Positions 1 to 12,078 of a DNA stretch of 64,000 nucleotides are shown piece by piece. The position numbers were made by a program, and so were the translations under genes. How positions within the stretch are numbered: the first letter of the stretch is position 1; every line of letters starts with the position of its first letter. The stretch lies in the NCBI GenBank assembly GCA_033060915.1, contig CM065397.1, positions 12,387,001 through 12,451,000 of the forward strand, written 5' to 3'. The notes under the pieces are model-generated. The model was not told the origin of the DNA. It made no database searches and was given only the letters and a program-made list of their open reading frames with translations. Origin of the DNA: Euryodendron excelsum (lineage: Eukaryota; Streptophyta; Magnoliopsida; Ericales; Pentaphylacaceae).

Positions 1-505
1 TACCCCCAAAAAAGTGTAAAATGAAGAAATAACTATACCAGAGCTATACTATAGAAAACCACCACATATATAACACACAGATAAAAGAAGTGTAGAGCCA
101 GTTATTCACAAATTTAAGATATGGACTTAAAGATTTGGCTTAATAGACTTTGAAAAGCATCAGCCATAGGTATAATATCAAACCTGAACTATATATGACA
201 ATGTACGGAAATTGAATTTATATTCTAAACAACTGATAGCAAGGAGACATAGCTAGAGATAGATTCATCACTATAAAAGGGCAAAAACCATAGGTGTTCG
301 ATAAATTAACTTAGAAGCAAAGAAATCATTCTTAATGTAAAAATCTAATCTGCCGAAAAATGGGTTTTTGCCCAAACCTCCGAACATATGAGAATATGAA
401 ACATAAAACAGCTGAGGTCTGAAAAGAATGTGTGAAAATAAAGCAAGTGGGTGTTGAACCAATTTGCACTCAAAATAAGGAATAGGGACACTTAATTTGC
501 ACTGA

Positions 506-576
<71 letters not shown>

Positions 577-596
577 GGAGAGGGAGAGAGTAAAAC
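1..596 (-). other. 5' part of MYB intron 1
   Basis: Continues from the MYB donor at 596-595 to the window edge. It holds a long GA/CT microsatellite next to the splice site and otherwise AT-rich sequence. No second exon is seen on the minus strand. Confidence 0.65.
511..590. repeat. (GA)n microsatellite in MYB intron 1
   Basis: Perfect GA dinucleotides from 511 to about 566, then imperfect GA/GGA to 590. On the gene's strand this is a CT tract starting six bases after the exon 1 donor. Confidence 0.98.
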
Positions 597-732
597 CAGC
601 TTTAGAAGGCAAGGCTATCCAGTTGCCACCAGTGCCATATTTCTCAAAATAGTCCTTGAGAGTTGCATCTTCTTCTGGAGACCATGGTCCTTTCTTCACC
701 TTAGTCTTGTCACAGCAAGGAGCTCTTCCCAT
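597..732 (-). CDS. R2R3-MYB transcription factor, exon 1 only (gene runs off the left edge)
   Basis: Nuclear DNA-binding transcription factor. The ATG (732-730) opens [17 protein letters not shown] and reads 45 codons plus one base into the R2 repeat, ending at [10 protein letters not shown], where plant R2R3-MYB genes have a conserved phase-1 intron. The start motif, the SPEEDATLK stretch and the GTGGNW insertion are typical of the RAX/MYB36/MYB68/MYB87 group (subgroup 14 and relatives), which act in axillary meristem and root endodermis development. That group placement is from memory of the family, not alignment. The donor is GTTTTA, followed at once by a pyrimidine tract. I looked for exon 2 (LKRCGKSCRLRW-type) down to base 1 and did not find it, so intron 1 probably exceeds 596 bp. 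The leader is GA-rich. Function beyond the family level cannot be assigned from one exon. Confidence 0.9.
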
Positions 733-912
733 GGCAGCACACTGGAAGCCAAAGACAAAGTCCAAAGATAAGATAAACACAGAGAAACACAAGAGAGAGA
801 GAGAGAGAGTCTTTAGAGAGAGAGAGAGAAATTCAGACACGCAAGAGCACCAATTATGTCCTAGTAAGCGAACCAGTGTTCTTTTGGTGACGGCTCATCA
901 TGAACTGTATAT

Positions 913-922
913 GTATATATAG
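913..922 (-). promoter_or_regulatory. TATA-like box of the MYB gene
   Basis: On the minus strand this reads CTATATATAC, about 180 bp upstream of the MYB ATG. GA-rich leader sequence (793-829) lies between. Assigned by position and motif only. Confidence 0.45.
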
Positions 923-1572
923 GCCCTTGGCTTGACTTTGCATGACTTATTGTTTTTTGAGTTTTATTTTTATTTTACCTTATTTCTTGTAGGTTAAGAA
1001 CGAGGGACCCAGTCAACTGTCACACAATCAACGCATGATGCAAATGCTTACTTGGTTTGGTTCATAGGTCAAGTGATTCACAATGACCAACTCATTTTTT
1101 TTTGTTTTGTTTTTGGGTATACATGCCAACAGGAGATTGAATATTGGGACATTACAAATGATGAATGTTCTTACTTGATGAGTGTTTGGAGTCTTTGGAA
1201 TTCTAGTTTGATTTCTTAGCTTCTATTAATAATCTCAACTTGGCTGAAGGATCTTTAATTTGACAAAAGAGTGTTGGAAAAAAAAAAAAATTCCCAAATT
1301 CATGGACTTTGAGTTGATACTGTCAGTAAGAACCATCATAGTGGTAAGTCTATATATGATTCATTGATAACAAAAGCAAATTTAGGGTTTTAGTATAAAT
1401 TTACTGTAACAACATTATGTAATATGCAATGTAGTGAAAATGTTGTACCTGTGGATGTAGGCACAACGTTGAATCACATAAAAATCTTATGTTCTTTATC
1501 TTTTGTTTTTTGGTCGTTGCGTTGCATCATATCTGTTCCTGCGTCACATAGAGCGGGGAAGACATATTGAAC

Positions 1573-1672
1573 TTGAAGTAATGGGACATTTTGATTGGAA
1601 ATTTGGAAATTGAAACGATATGTTGAAGTAATGGGACATTTTGATTGGGAATTTGGAAATTGAAACAATGGA
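1573..1672. repeat. 50-bp tandem duplication
   Basis: Two nearly identical copies, each starting TTGAAGTAATGGGACATT, at 1573 and 1623. They differ at a few bases. No coding sense. Confidence 0.9.
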
Positions 1673-1743
1673 TTCAACAATCATTAGTAAAAGTTACCTA
1701 TTAGTTGGTGAAAATGAATGACAGCAGGTTACTAATTAGGTTT

Positions 1744-1965
1744 TAACCTCAAGGGTTGGCCTGATGGTCAATACTTGGGTCTGAGGGTCTACTCCCTTCA
1801 TGACTCAGGTTTGAAACCTCTTAAATGCTATTAATTTTTTGAAACTATTCTCAAAATTTTTGATTTGATAATTATTTAATTTGTGTGGGATGACAGACTA
1901 CACAGGTCTCAAAATTAGCTGAGGTGCGCCAAACCGGACACTTGGTTAGCAGGAGGAAAAAAAAA
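1744..1965 (+). mobile_element. tRNA-derived SINE with target-site duplications
   Basis: Non-autonomous retroposon about 222 bp long. A pol III A-box-like TGGCCTGATGG (1757-1767) and B-box-like GGTTTGAAACC (1808-1818) are about 40 bp apart, as in tRNA-derived SINEs. The 3' end is a short A run (AGGAGGAAAAAAAAA). It is flanked by an imperfect direct repeat: GGTTACTAATTAGGTTT at 1727-1743 and GGTTACTTAGGTTT at 1966-1979. Box order gives the plus strand. The family name cannot be given without a library search. Confidence 0.65.
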
Positions 1966-4900
1966 GGTTACTTAGGTTTCTTTTCTGTTCCCTTTTCTTG
2001 GACCAGCAGAAATTACTTTTGCTCTCTGTCAATTTTGAAGATGGTGCATGTAAAGCTTTTAGTCTCATTTGATCGTGTCATACAACCAGTGTCATGAATG
2101 CTATATTTCTAGTTACAATAGTTCTTTCCTTTACTACTCAATACTATGTGATTGCAACGCCACGCTCATTAAATTTCAGACATGGCTAAACAAGGCATAT
2201 AGCTTTTGCATAGTTTCCTTTATGCCTTTGGAGTCCTCCTAGTGGGTTTGCAAACCTTGCTTTTCAAGAAGAAACGTTAATGCATACAAGGTCCAACAGT
2301 GACCTTTAGGTGTTAGCATGTGGTTTTTTTTCCCTTTTTATTTACCCGGTTCATGTTTTTCCATGACGTTACTCGTCACGACCACTGTTATTTTAACATT
2401 TATAGTGGATTTTTTTTTTACATATTGTCACAAATATTTAAATTGCAATGACCGTCACATGAATGTGATTGTCATATTGCTATCCAAAGTGTGATTGTCA
2501 TATTGATATCCAAAGTGGAGGTGAACCAAAACTATTGAAGGCATTACACAGTGACTGTCCCGAAAATCCAACATTAAATTACCCATCTCCCCTTTAAAAT
2601 TTGCTGGATAACCCATCCAAAGGTTTTTGAAATGGACTCAAGTCTCTTTCTGAAGAGCCATAAACATCTACGTTGTTGAATTTTATTAGTTCAGTGACCT
2701 TCTCTATTTACTTAGATCACATTAAGATTGTTTGCCACTACCAATTGATCGATCTTAATTAAAGGTGGGCTTCCTTCCTTATAGGAGTGGACTATATATT
2801 AAATTGAGTGTCAAATCTGTAAGAATTTCGTGCTCGTTTGAATCAACTTATTTAACTAGCTTTTTTTTAATAAAAATTTAATTTTTTAATTTTTTACGGG
2901 CTTTTAAGTTATACTTTTGGCTAGTGAAAAAATCATAAACTACTTAAATGAGCGCGCTTGTAAGTTGATACTAACAGGTCTGTTGTTTTAATCTCTAGTA
3001 CGACCAGTAAGGTTTCATCATGCAACATGTTATCGGTAACATCACAGATGCCCTTTCTGTCCCTAAGTCTGAAGGTATGGGGCTCCTTAGGCTTGCTATT
3101 TATAGGAATTACATTGCCATTTAGAAAGGGTGTTTTAGAGTCTCTTTCATGAGAGTAATCCCTTCAAAATCTTGGACCTTTTCTTGCTTAAGGTTAAAGC
3201 ATTCTGGATTGTAACATGACTCATTTTGGGTTACATAGCTTCTGTGTTGCGTATTTTTCCAAAAACGACCATGCTTGTGATTTGCATCCTTATAAAGCTT
3301 ATTCATTGTCATTGCTATGGTGTATCTCTCTCTCTCTATGATTATGCAATCACATTCAATAATCAGCAGTGATACGTACTATGTTCTCAGCGTTGTTTTA
3401 CACAAACTCTCTTTCATCTCTTATCATTCTTTGTTTTTTTTTTTTTGTGATTGTTCAAATTATTCAATCAAGAATGGTGGCCTTAATCGCATCATAGGAA
3501 ATGGAGAATTTTATCATGTAGAAATTGCCATTAATATCTAGACTAGACTTAGGCAGTGACAGACCCATGTATCTTCGAGGCGTTGGTCACCTCCTCTAAA
3601 TTTTGAAAAAAGGATAACTTTTTCTTTACCCGACCCATTTAAAATGAACTTTGTCCGACCCAAGCCCAATACTAATTTCAAAATTTCTTTTACTCAAATT
3701 CAAACTCATACCCATACAGATATGCATATCCATATCCATTTAAAATGCACCCAAATGGACCACTCCTAAACTCTAAAATACTCTCTCTCTCTCACTCTCT
3801 CTCTTGTCTTCATGGTTGAAGAAGCCAAAATTAGAAAAAATAAAGACCATTGATGTCTCTCCAAAAAACAAAGACTACTGATGTTTTTACCAAAATTGGC
3901 TGTTGTTTTCAACTTTAACACCCACTTGAGGAAGTTGTTGAAGGACCTAAATGTCGTAGATCTGTAAGGCTTGAATCCTTGTTTTGGTGATTCTCTTTTA
4001 CTTTCTTTTATTGTTAACACTAGTATAAAAATATTGCAGTAGTCAACTTACCCAAAAGATAATTAAAAAAAGAGTCATGTCTTTAATCTTGGAAAAGAAC
4101 AAAATTGTGACCGTTATTCTTTAGTTTTTTCCTGCTAACAAAAAAAATTGAAATTGCATATATATTGTTGTGGTGCTGTTGATACATATATCTCCTACTT
4201 GCTTGCCTTATGGAAAAATTTCTGTTCAATTCTTAGATATATATTTTTTCTTAATTGCTGTTGATATATATTTTTTCCTCCTCATTGTCTTGTTTAATTC
4301 TTGAATTAACATTGTCTTGTCTTGAAATTTATGATTATTTGCTTGCAATTTATTTTTATATAGTTATGGAAAGATGCTTTAAGAAAAGAATATTTGAAAA
4401 CTCGAATGCTTAAGACCACCGATGGTCTAATAATGAGTTTTGAATATATAGAGTTTGAATATTATCATTGTTTTGTATAAAAAAACATTTGATATCATTA
4501 GTTTTGAATATTATTGTATTCTTTTTATTTCTTGAAATTTATCATCTTACTTATAAATAATTATTTAAGAGCATTTTTCGCTTCCATTAAAGAAAATTTT
4601 TGGGTACGCTTAGGACCACATTGTTTGATCCTGTGGTCATACCATGAAATGCATGTGACGAGTAATATTAACCATTCTCTCTTCCTAAAATGGCAAGAAA
4701 ACAACTTTAGTATAGGAATAGGATGCCCAATAAGGAATGGTAGAAACCTTACTTTTTCTATGCTTAATCTATGGATCAATACATATTAAAAGTTTTCTAA
4801 TGTTTTCATCAACCCAACAAATTTTTTTTGTGCATAACATTGGGAAAGACAATGAACTTGTTAAAACACATAAACTGAACATGCATCCCGGTAGATGGAG

Positions 4901-7900
4901 CCTCCATGAAAGATCACATTGATATCCACAACCATTTTAGCCCATTTCTTGAGGTTATGGTTGATATTCTGGGACAACCCATAAAAAGAAAAAGTGTTTT
5001 AGTATGCTGCTTAACTTGGGAATGAAGTGGTCAAGAACAAAACCCTTTTTGCCTTCTAAAGCTAATGCCTTTTGGGATTGTAGGTAATGTTTTTAGGTTT
5101 TTGGTAGTTACATGTTTTATGTCTGTCTTGAAGAAATACTAAATTGCTTGGCCTTTCCTTCTGCAAATTGAAAAAGACATTGTCACTTCCACTAGCACTA
5201 AAAGTTATCATGTCTAGGCAAAGATCAAATAAAACAAACATTTTAAGCAAGCTTGTAATGACCTATACATACAATCTAAACAGGAGGCTAGTGAAATTGA
5301 ATGTTTTGTAGGCTTTGGCACAACTGTAAGATTTGCTTAATTGAAACTTGGGCGTCTGAGTTTACGGAAAGAGTAATACTGCGTATATTTGTTCCCTCTC
5401 TCTACAATGGTGATAGCTTCGTAGGGTTGTTCCAAAAAAAAAAAAATAAGAAGACTAATCTGGCCAACTTGGCCGGCCCGACACAAACCGACCCGATCAC
5501 CATATGAGTAGATAACGGGTGCATTTCGACCAACCCACTATATTCGATTCGGGTGGTGGGCTATTATTTTTCTAACCTGACCCGACATTTTCACACTAAA
5601 ATTTGATTTTTTTAAGACAACATTACCTAAGCCTAACCCAATCTAATCATGCTATGAATTGAGTACGATTTCAAAATTCTTCAACCCGATATAGTCGGAT
5701 CGGGTAGCGGGAGATTCGTTGACCTGACCTGTAAACACCCCTAGAACCTTGTGGGATGCCTTGTTGGTAACTTAACCACCTACAAAATATCTTTTTGATT
5801 CTTTTGTTTTCTACATAATATCAAGTAATGAAACTTGATCAAATCAAAAGATGATGACATTGTTTCACTTTCACATTTGATTTGTTTCAGTTTTATATTT
5901 ATTTTTTTTTATAAATTGACCAATGAAAGATGTAAGCTTAATTTTTTCTAACTGGGTGATGATTACTAAAGAATGTTAAAATGTGTCATCTTCACTACAC
6001 TCAATGGATGATGTAAACATGTTAAGAAAAGTAGATTAAAAACTTAATTGAGAACTGAAGTGAATGTTCATGTAACTTTCCAGTGATTAGATTAGATCAT
6101 TCCCTAGGATTGAAACACCAAAAAAAAAAAAAAAAAAAAAAGGGGGGGTTAATACCGTGGGCGCTCAAATTTGACTAGAAAAGTATTTGCATCTTCAATT
6201 CTGATTGGTAAAAACATGGTTGTCTACCAGCTAGTTGGGTGGTCTAGCACTCTTTGTTTAATTTTTCACTTACAAATTAGATAGAAAAAACCCCACCATG
6301 ACAGGTATTTGAAAATAATCCTTTTTTCAATTATCGCATCACCTTAAAAAAGGCAATCCAATGCACAAAATTCCTACTATTATAGAGTTTGGAGAAGAAC
6401 AGATGATGATTGTAGCTTTACTCTTGTGCTTGAAGAGGTTGTTTTTGTATTTGGAATATGTAACACCTAAATCTCAACAGAACAAACTTATCATTCAATC
6501 AAGGCTTGTCCTCACTTATCTCATCACCATCTATGATATAAACTTTAAAACCCTAACATTAATAAAACTTCTGAAACAACATTTTATTATTAAAACCTTA
6601 TCAGGAGCTAGAAGGAGTAGTCAGTTGAAGACTTAGACATCATATAAAAAAGAAGAATAGTTTTAGGAAAGGTAAAATATATATATTTTTTTTGGGTTTC
6701 ATTTGGCTGGCCTTTGGAATAGGAGCTTAAGAAAACAAACATTTGGTAAATTTGAGATACGAAGAGGCTATCCTTCCAAAAAATTTGTGCAAAAAATTAC
6801 ATAAGAATGCTATGGTGCCAATAGCATTTTTATAATTAAGAATCATCATTGTAAGTGTTTCATTTTAAGGCGAAAGGCTATTCAAGAAAGTCATTGATGC
6901 ATAAACTTTGTGAGATTTTTTTGGTTCTGTAGAATTACCCTTTCAAATATTCTCTCTCATTAGCCCAATTTAAATAGTATTAAAGGGATGGGCGGCCCAT
7001 AGAAACCTCGACATTATCATCCCACAATTTGGGCCTTAACCTGCTTATAGCCCGTTCAGTTTTTCAGAATTTGGGCTTTGTTAGCTGGTCCAAATAAAAA
7101 TCAATAATTTCCTCTTGCAAAGTGTCCTAAACCACAACTGAGACCATCGTGTGGTCTGGATCAACAAAGACCAGGCCCAGCCCTTACTATTTGGAGAAAA
7201 AAAATTAGGTCAAAGTGGGGACGTTTTATCACTACTGAAAATGCGCTAAACTAAGTAATGAGTTATTCAAATTCAATTTAAAATTTTTAACAAAGTTTCA
7301 AGATGTATTAAAGCTACGCTTATTTGACTTTCTGGTCAAATTCAAACGAGTTTTAATGTAGATGAGCTTGAATAATTTTTTTTTTTTTACTGCATATAAG
7401 CTTATCGAACCTAGTTTGAGCTGACTTTAAAAAATTAATAAATTTTAAAATGTGTTCAAACTTGAATTGTTGACGATATGAGCCAATTTGAAACGAGTTT
7501 TTAATGTGCCGATTACGAGCATATTGGTTTGTTGTACAGTCAATAATGAGTAAAAATCGTGCCAAATAATCAGGTATTTATGTTAGTCACCTAAAATTAT
7601 GCCTTTAGTTGGAGATATTTCTCCAAGAGTACTCTATATAATTGGAATCGAGATTTTTTACCTCTTTAGTGTGTCTCTTTCTCTGCCCCGTTAATTTTAT
7701 TGGCTCACATCATCAATGTGATAAATATAAAAATTTATTACTAAGGAAACTTTTTTTTTCACATATATTTGCATTTATTATATTGATGATGTAGACCAAT
7801 GATACCAAATGAGCAAAATAGAAGGCACACTGAGGAGGCAGATGATTTGAGTTTATATAATTGATGTAGCAATCAGGAGAAGTTATTCAGTACTCCTAGA

Positions 7901-8014
7901 GTAAAACCTTTTTATGAGTCGAACACAAGCAGTTTAGTTAGTTTTATAGAATTAATCACTAATTAATAAATCATGCCAAATAAGCAAGCATTTATTTTAG
8001 TTATAAAAAAGAAG

Positions 8015-8460
8015 TAATTACACTTTACTCTATCATGGTTTGAGCTAAAATTAGATGACCTCCTATGGTATAAAAGTGAATACATGACCCTCTTGTAGTT
8101 TGGACCTACCTAAAAAATGAATGGAAACCGTTAGATTTAACGAATATTTTGTTATAAGGGTATTTTTGTTATTTTATCTCTCTAAATTAAAATATCAAAA
8201 AGACGATTTTGTCTTTTTATGTCAAAATAAAGTGTCGTCTTTCAAGATTTTTTAATTATTTCACTAAATCGTCTTTTTGATATTCTAATTTGAAGAAATA
8301 AAATAATAAAAATACTCTTATAATAGAATTTTAGCTAAATTTAGTGATTTTTATGCATTTTGTAAATAAGTTCAAACCATACGAAGTCATGTATTTACTT
8401 TTAAATTACATAAAAATTATATAATTTTAGCTCAAATCACAAAAGTGTAAAGTGTAATTA
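8015..8460. mobile_element. Inverted-repeat element (MITE), copy 1
   Basis: Begins TAATTACACTTTACTC and ends AAGTGTAAAGTGTAATTA. The two ends are inverted copies over about 38 bp, including GAGCTAAAATT and AATTTTAGCTC. A second internal inverted pair surrounds CGTCTTTTTGATATT and AATATCAAAAAGACG. AT-rich, no coding capacity. A diverged relative lies at 14078-14514. No convincing target-site duplication here, so the superfamily is left open. Confidence 0.7.
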
Positions 8461-9270
8461 TTCTGGTAAAAAATATGCTATTAATTAGAGATATTTTATT
8501 CAAAGTACTCCATATAAAACTGATGTGACATTTCTAGTAGGAGAAGTTATTTAATATTTGAAATATATTCACACGGTGCACTACCCGATACAACGTCTGT
8601 GAATCTCGTCACTGTGTTGATGCTTGAACACATTAAAAGTTGTCTTGTGCCTGGTGAAGCACCACCCGGCCTTGGCCTTGAAGGACTAAATAATTTTTTT
8701 CTTAGGGAATGTCATAGGAGTTTGTTCATCCCCACATTAATGTTATTATAACAATTGTGCTAGTAAGCCCTTTTCTATTATGAAGGTTGGTGGCACCCAT
8801 TGACCTTTGGCTGTGTCACATTTATATTGGCTTATCTTCACTCAAATAATGTGTTGTGTTAACTTGCTCTAATAAAAAATAACAAATTAAAAAATATATT
8901 CAAATTTGATTGGTGTTTTTTTTCAGTCAATATCAAGTAAGTTTTAATTGATCGAAATATGAACTGAGCTCAATCAAGTAGTCTATTAGTTGGGTTTAAA
9001 ATATTAAGAAATTTAAAAATGTGTTCAAAGTTTGATTAGGAGCAGATCTTAAACAAGCTTCAACAACTTGAATACAAATCTAGCATGCCCCTTAAATGCA
9101 TGATAGAATTTTTGGAGGAGGCTAGTATTGGCAACTCTGTTTGGCCCGGCGAAAACTACAAGATTAAATTTGCATCATCTTGGTTACAAAAAAAAAAAAA
9201 AAAAGAAATAAAGAAAATAAAATGATAAATAAATACATAGTGAATTGAATTAAATAATGAACTGCAAAAG

Positions 9271-11775
9271 CTGCCCTTTCTCATATCTAACTTTGTTTAT
9301 ATTAGTCTACCATGCCCATATAGCATTCAGCTCTTGTTCATATATTCTGTGTCTCTATGTGTATATAAATACATATAATTTGGATAGATGAATATATTTT
9401 GGATTAACTGATTTACTGGTTTATTTAACTAGCTTATGTTAATCTTTTCTAATTTTTATAAAAAATTAAATTTTAATCTTTTTATAGAATTTTAATTTAT
9501 GTTGTTTTACTTTTTTACTGAAAACAAGCAAAAGAAAATAGTAAAAGTGAAATAACCTGCTTAAATAAGTTGATCCAAATTGTGCGATTTACCGGCCCTA
9601 CGAAAACGCTGCAAAAAGTCCTAAAAACGCCACTAAAAGCTTTGCCGTAGTGGACGGCAGGTTTTAATCTTTGTTTATTTAGCTGATATGACAAGATTAG
9701 AGGATAATCTAATTAAATCAGAAAAAAAATTCCTCAATAAAACAAATTAGCCAAATCCAACCAAACCATTTTTTGCAAAAATATCTACATTTTTTATCCA
9801 ATAATCGCCGCGTCTTCACAAAGAAGTTGTCACCCAAGCTTAGTAGATAATATATATTGATGGATGGATGGAACCAAAGATACATATAAAATAGAATGGA
9901 TGCATGATAGTGACTGACATTAGTCCAAGTCAAGGGACCTAGGTGCCCCACATATTGGTCATGACTTTGACTTTACCAATAATTTTGAAAAATATTTTCA
10001 TAATTTGTATAATATTAAGGTTGCAAACAAACTGAGCAATGAGTTGTTCATGATCAGGTTTAAAATTTAATAATTATAAAATGTGTTTAAATTAGTTATT
10101 TTATATTTTGAGGTAATTTCTACTGAGTTTGAATTGAGGCGATTACAAGTTAAACTCAAGTATTGTAATTTTTTTTTTTATGGTCTTGAAGTGTATATAA
10201 CTTTATCGAACTGAATACAAAAAATTAATGAGTTTCGAAATGTATTTATGTTTTGCTTATTTATTAATAAGATGATTTAAAATGAACTTTTAGTGAGCTG
10301 AACGTAAATAACTTGATTTATTTTAGAACTCCACAAGATATATAGTAATTTATATCATGCAAAATTTTACAGTACGAGATTTTGGTTGAGAGATGATTGC
10401 ACAACTCCTGCATTAATATGGGTTCAAATACTTCAATGTTGACTTATATATATATATAGCATATGTATATTAGCGAATATCATACAATTTTTAAAATATA
10501 TATTAGGAATTTCTTGAAAAAATGTAACTATTTTTTGAGTTCTCTCTCTCACTCAATCATTTCCACCACGAAAACGCAAAAAGAAAGAAAGATGGTGAGA
10601 TAATGATAATCCCAATGGGAGAAAGTGAGGTTGAAAAGGCCCAGACACAAACCTAACCTAGCCCTAGCCTACCAAGCTGGAGAATAAATAAAAAATTACA
10701 AAAGTCGAGAAAAAAAAAAAAAAGAAATTCTTGGAGCATACTAGGGTGGCATATATATACTTTTTGACAAGTTTGTTTGGCGGGATAAGATAAGGAAATA
10801 AAGAATTATGATATTACGGTAACTTGGTTTCTAATCCGATATTATTTATCCCTTCATGGGGTCTAGGGATCATTTGATCCCGTGTATAAAGATTAAAAGT
10901 CTTTATCCAAATTGCTCATCCTGACTTAATTTTGAGTAATCAAAATGTGAAATAAGGTCATACATGAAATTATTAATTGTTTAACTTTCAAGTTGATTTA
11001 GAACTTTAATCGAGTTGAACATAAGCCAAGCTCGAGTAACTTGATTTGTTTTGTGTATATAAACTTATTAAGCCGAGTATTAAATTATTCAAGCTTGGTT
11101 TAAAAATCTTAATGAACTTAAAAATATTTTTAAATTTCACGAATAGATTTCAAAAAAACTTTCAATGAGTTGAATACGAATCGAGTTTGAGTAATTTAAT
11201 TATTTACAGCTCTATCCAATCCACATCCTTATCTTGCAAATCAAACCGCGAATTGTATTGGTGGGGTAGTGTATCTTCACATATTTTATTGTTATTAAAT
11301 ATTACGAAAATCAAGAACATATTAGCAACTTGCTTAGACCCAATTTTAAATATTATGGGCCTTAACCAGTGGTCCTCTAGAACTGTGGGCGGGCTGGGGC
11401 CCAAAGCCTGTTCTCGAATAATTGGTCTAATGTAAGTCTCTGTTTGTTTTGCAACATTATTTTAAACCGAAGATGGTTACTGGAGGCTCGTGCGATCTTG
11501 GGAAGATTCATAAACAGGAAGGGTTGAAGTTGCGCCCCCACCTTGGCACAACTACTAGTCTCTGGAGAGAGATGAATTTGGACCCAGCCAAACAGGTAAT
11601 AATATGCCCTCCCCAAAGAGTGTTTTGTTGACAAAACCACGATGATTATTTTTCTTGATTGAGAAACAATCCAACGGTGAGAAACCCAACAAAGGGACAC
11701 GGTCTCCAAGAACATGCAACTACAGAATAAGTTCACCTTGGCTGCGAGTATTTAGGTTAGATTGTATAGTCCAAA
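9271..11775. repeat. Segmental duplication, unit A
   Basis: Matches unit B (11783-15015) in the same order and orientation through at least three separated blocks. Block one starts CTTTCTCATATCTAA (9276; 11789 in B). Block two is the GGCAGGTTTTAATCTTTG stretch (9656; 12285 in B) through the TAGTCCAAGTCAAGGGACC region (9922; 12472 in B). Block three is the GTGGGCGGGCTGGGGC to AAATCCAACGGTGAGAAACC region (11384-11760; 14597-15000 in B). Alignable identity looks roughly 80-90% by eye. No confident open reading frame survives in both copies. A bare 38-base gap joins the units. Confidence 0.75.
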
Positions 11776-11900
11776 TGGAAAGTTGCCTTTCTCATATCTA
11801 ATTTTCTTTATATTAGTCTACCATGAATCCATGACCATAAAGCTTATTTTCATCCTTTTTTTTTTTTGTTCCCGGCAAACCAAACTCAATTTCAATTTTG

Positions 11901-12078
11901 GATAATGCTATACCTCTAAAAAATTCATACAGAATTTATATCTAGAATGATATGGCTGAGTTGTGGGTCTATCACTTTAAAACAAAGAACCCACCAAAAT
12001 GCATTTTAATTACTAAACTGTCACTGTCACATCATTCTGGTTCAAAATTTTGTACAAAAATTCTGAAAGAATAATATT
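11901..12078 (+). mobile_element. Short dispersed element, copy 1 (about 180 bp)
   Basis: Runs from GATAATGCTATACC through TTCATACAGAATTTAT and ATCACTTTAAAACAAAGAAC to TTTTGTACAAAAATTCTG. Terminal parts are imperfect inverted repeats (CATACAGAATTT against AAAATTTTGTACA). Relatives occur at 20051-20230 (same orientation) and 53641-53824 (reverse), which marks it as a dispersed repeat family. Confidence 0.65.

Larger units (their letters stand above)
923..8014. other. Intergenic region with a SINE and small tandem repeats
   Basis: No gene recognised on either strand; open frames here are short, AT-rich and without family signatures. Contents listed separately are the 50-bp duplication at 1573-1672 and the SINE at 1744-1965. 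A 29-bp direct duplication sits at about 2461-2517, a CT-rich tract at 3781-3804, a diverged GGGTCGGGTC-rich low-complexity stretch at about 5470-5745, and a poly-A tract at 6120-6140. The rest shows nothing I can name. Confidence 0.6.

Noticed and set aside
11377..11736. Minus-strand frame of 119 codons in duplication unit A
   Set aside because: The matching frame in unit B is broken and shifted, and the protein has no family features.
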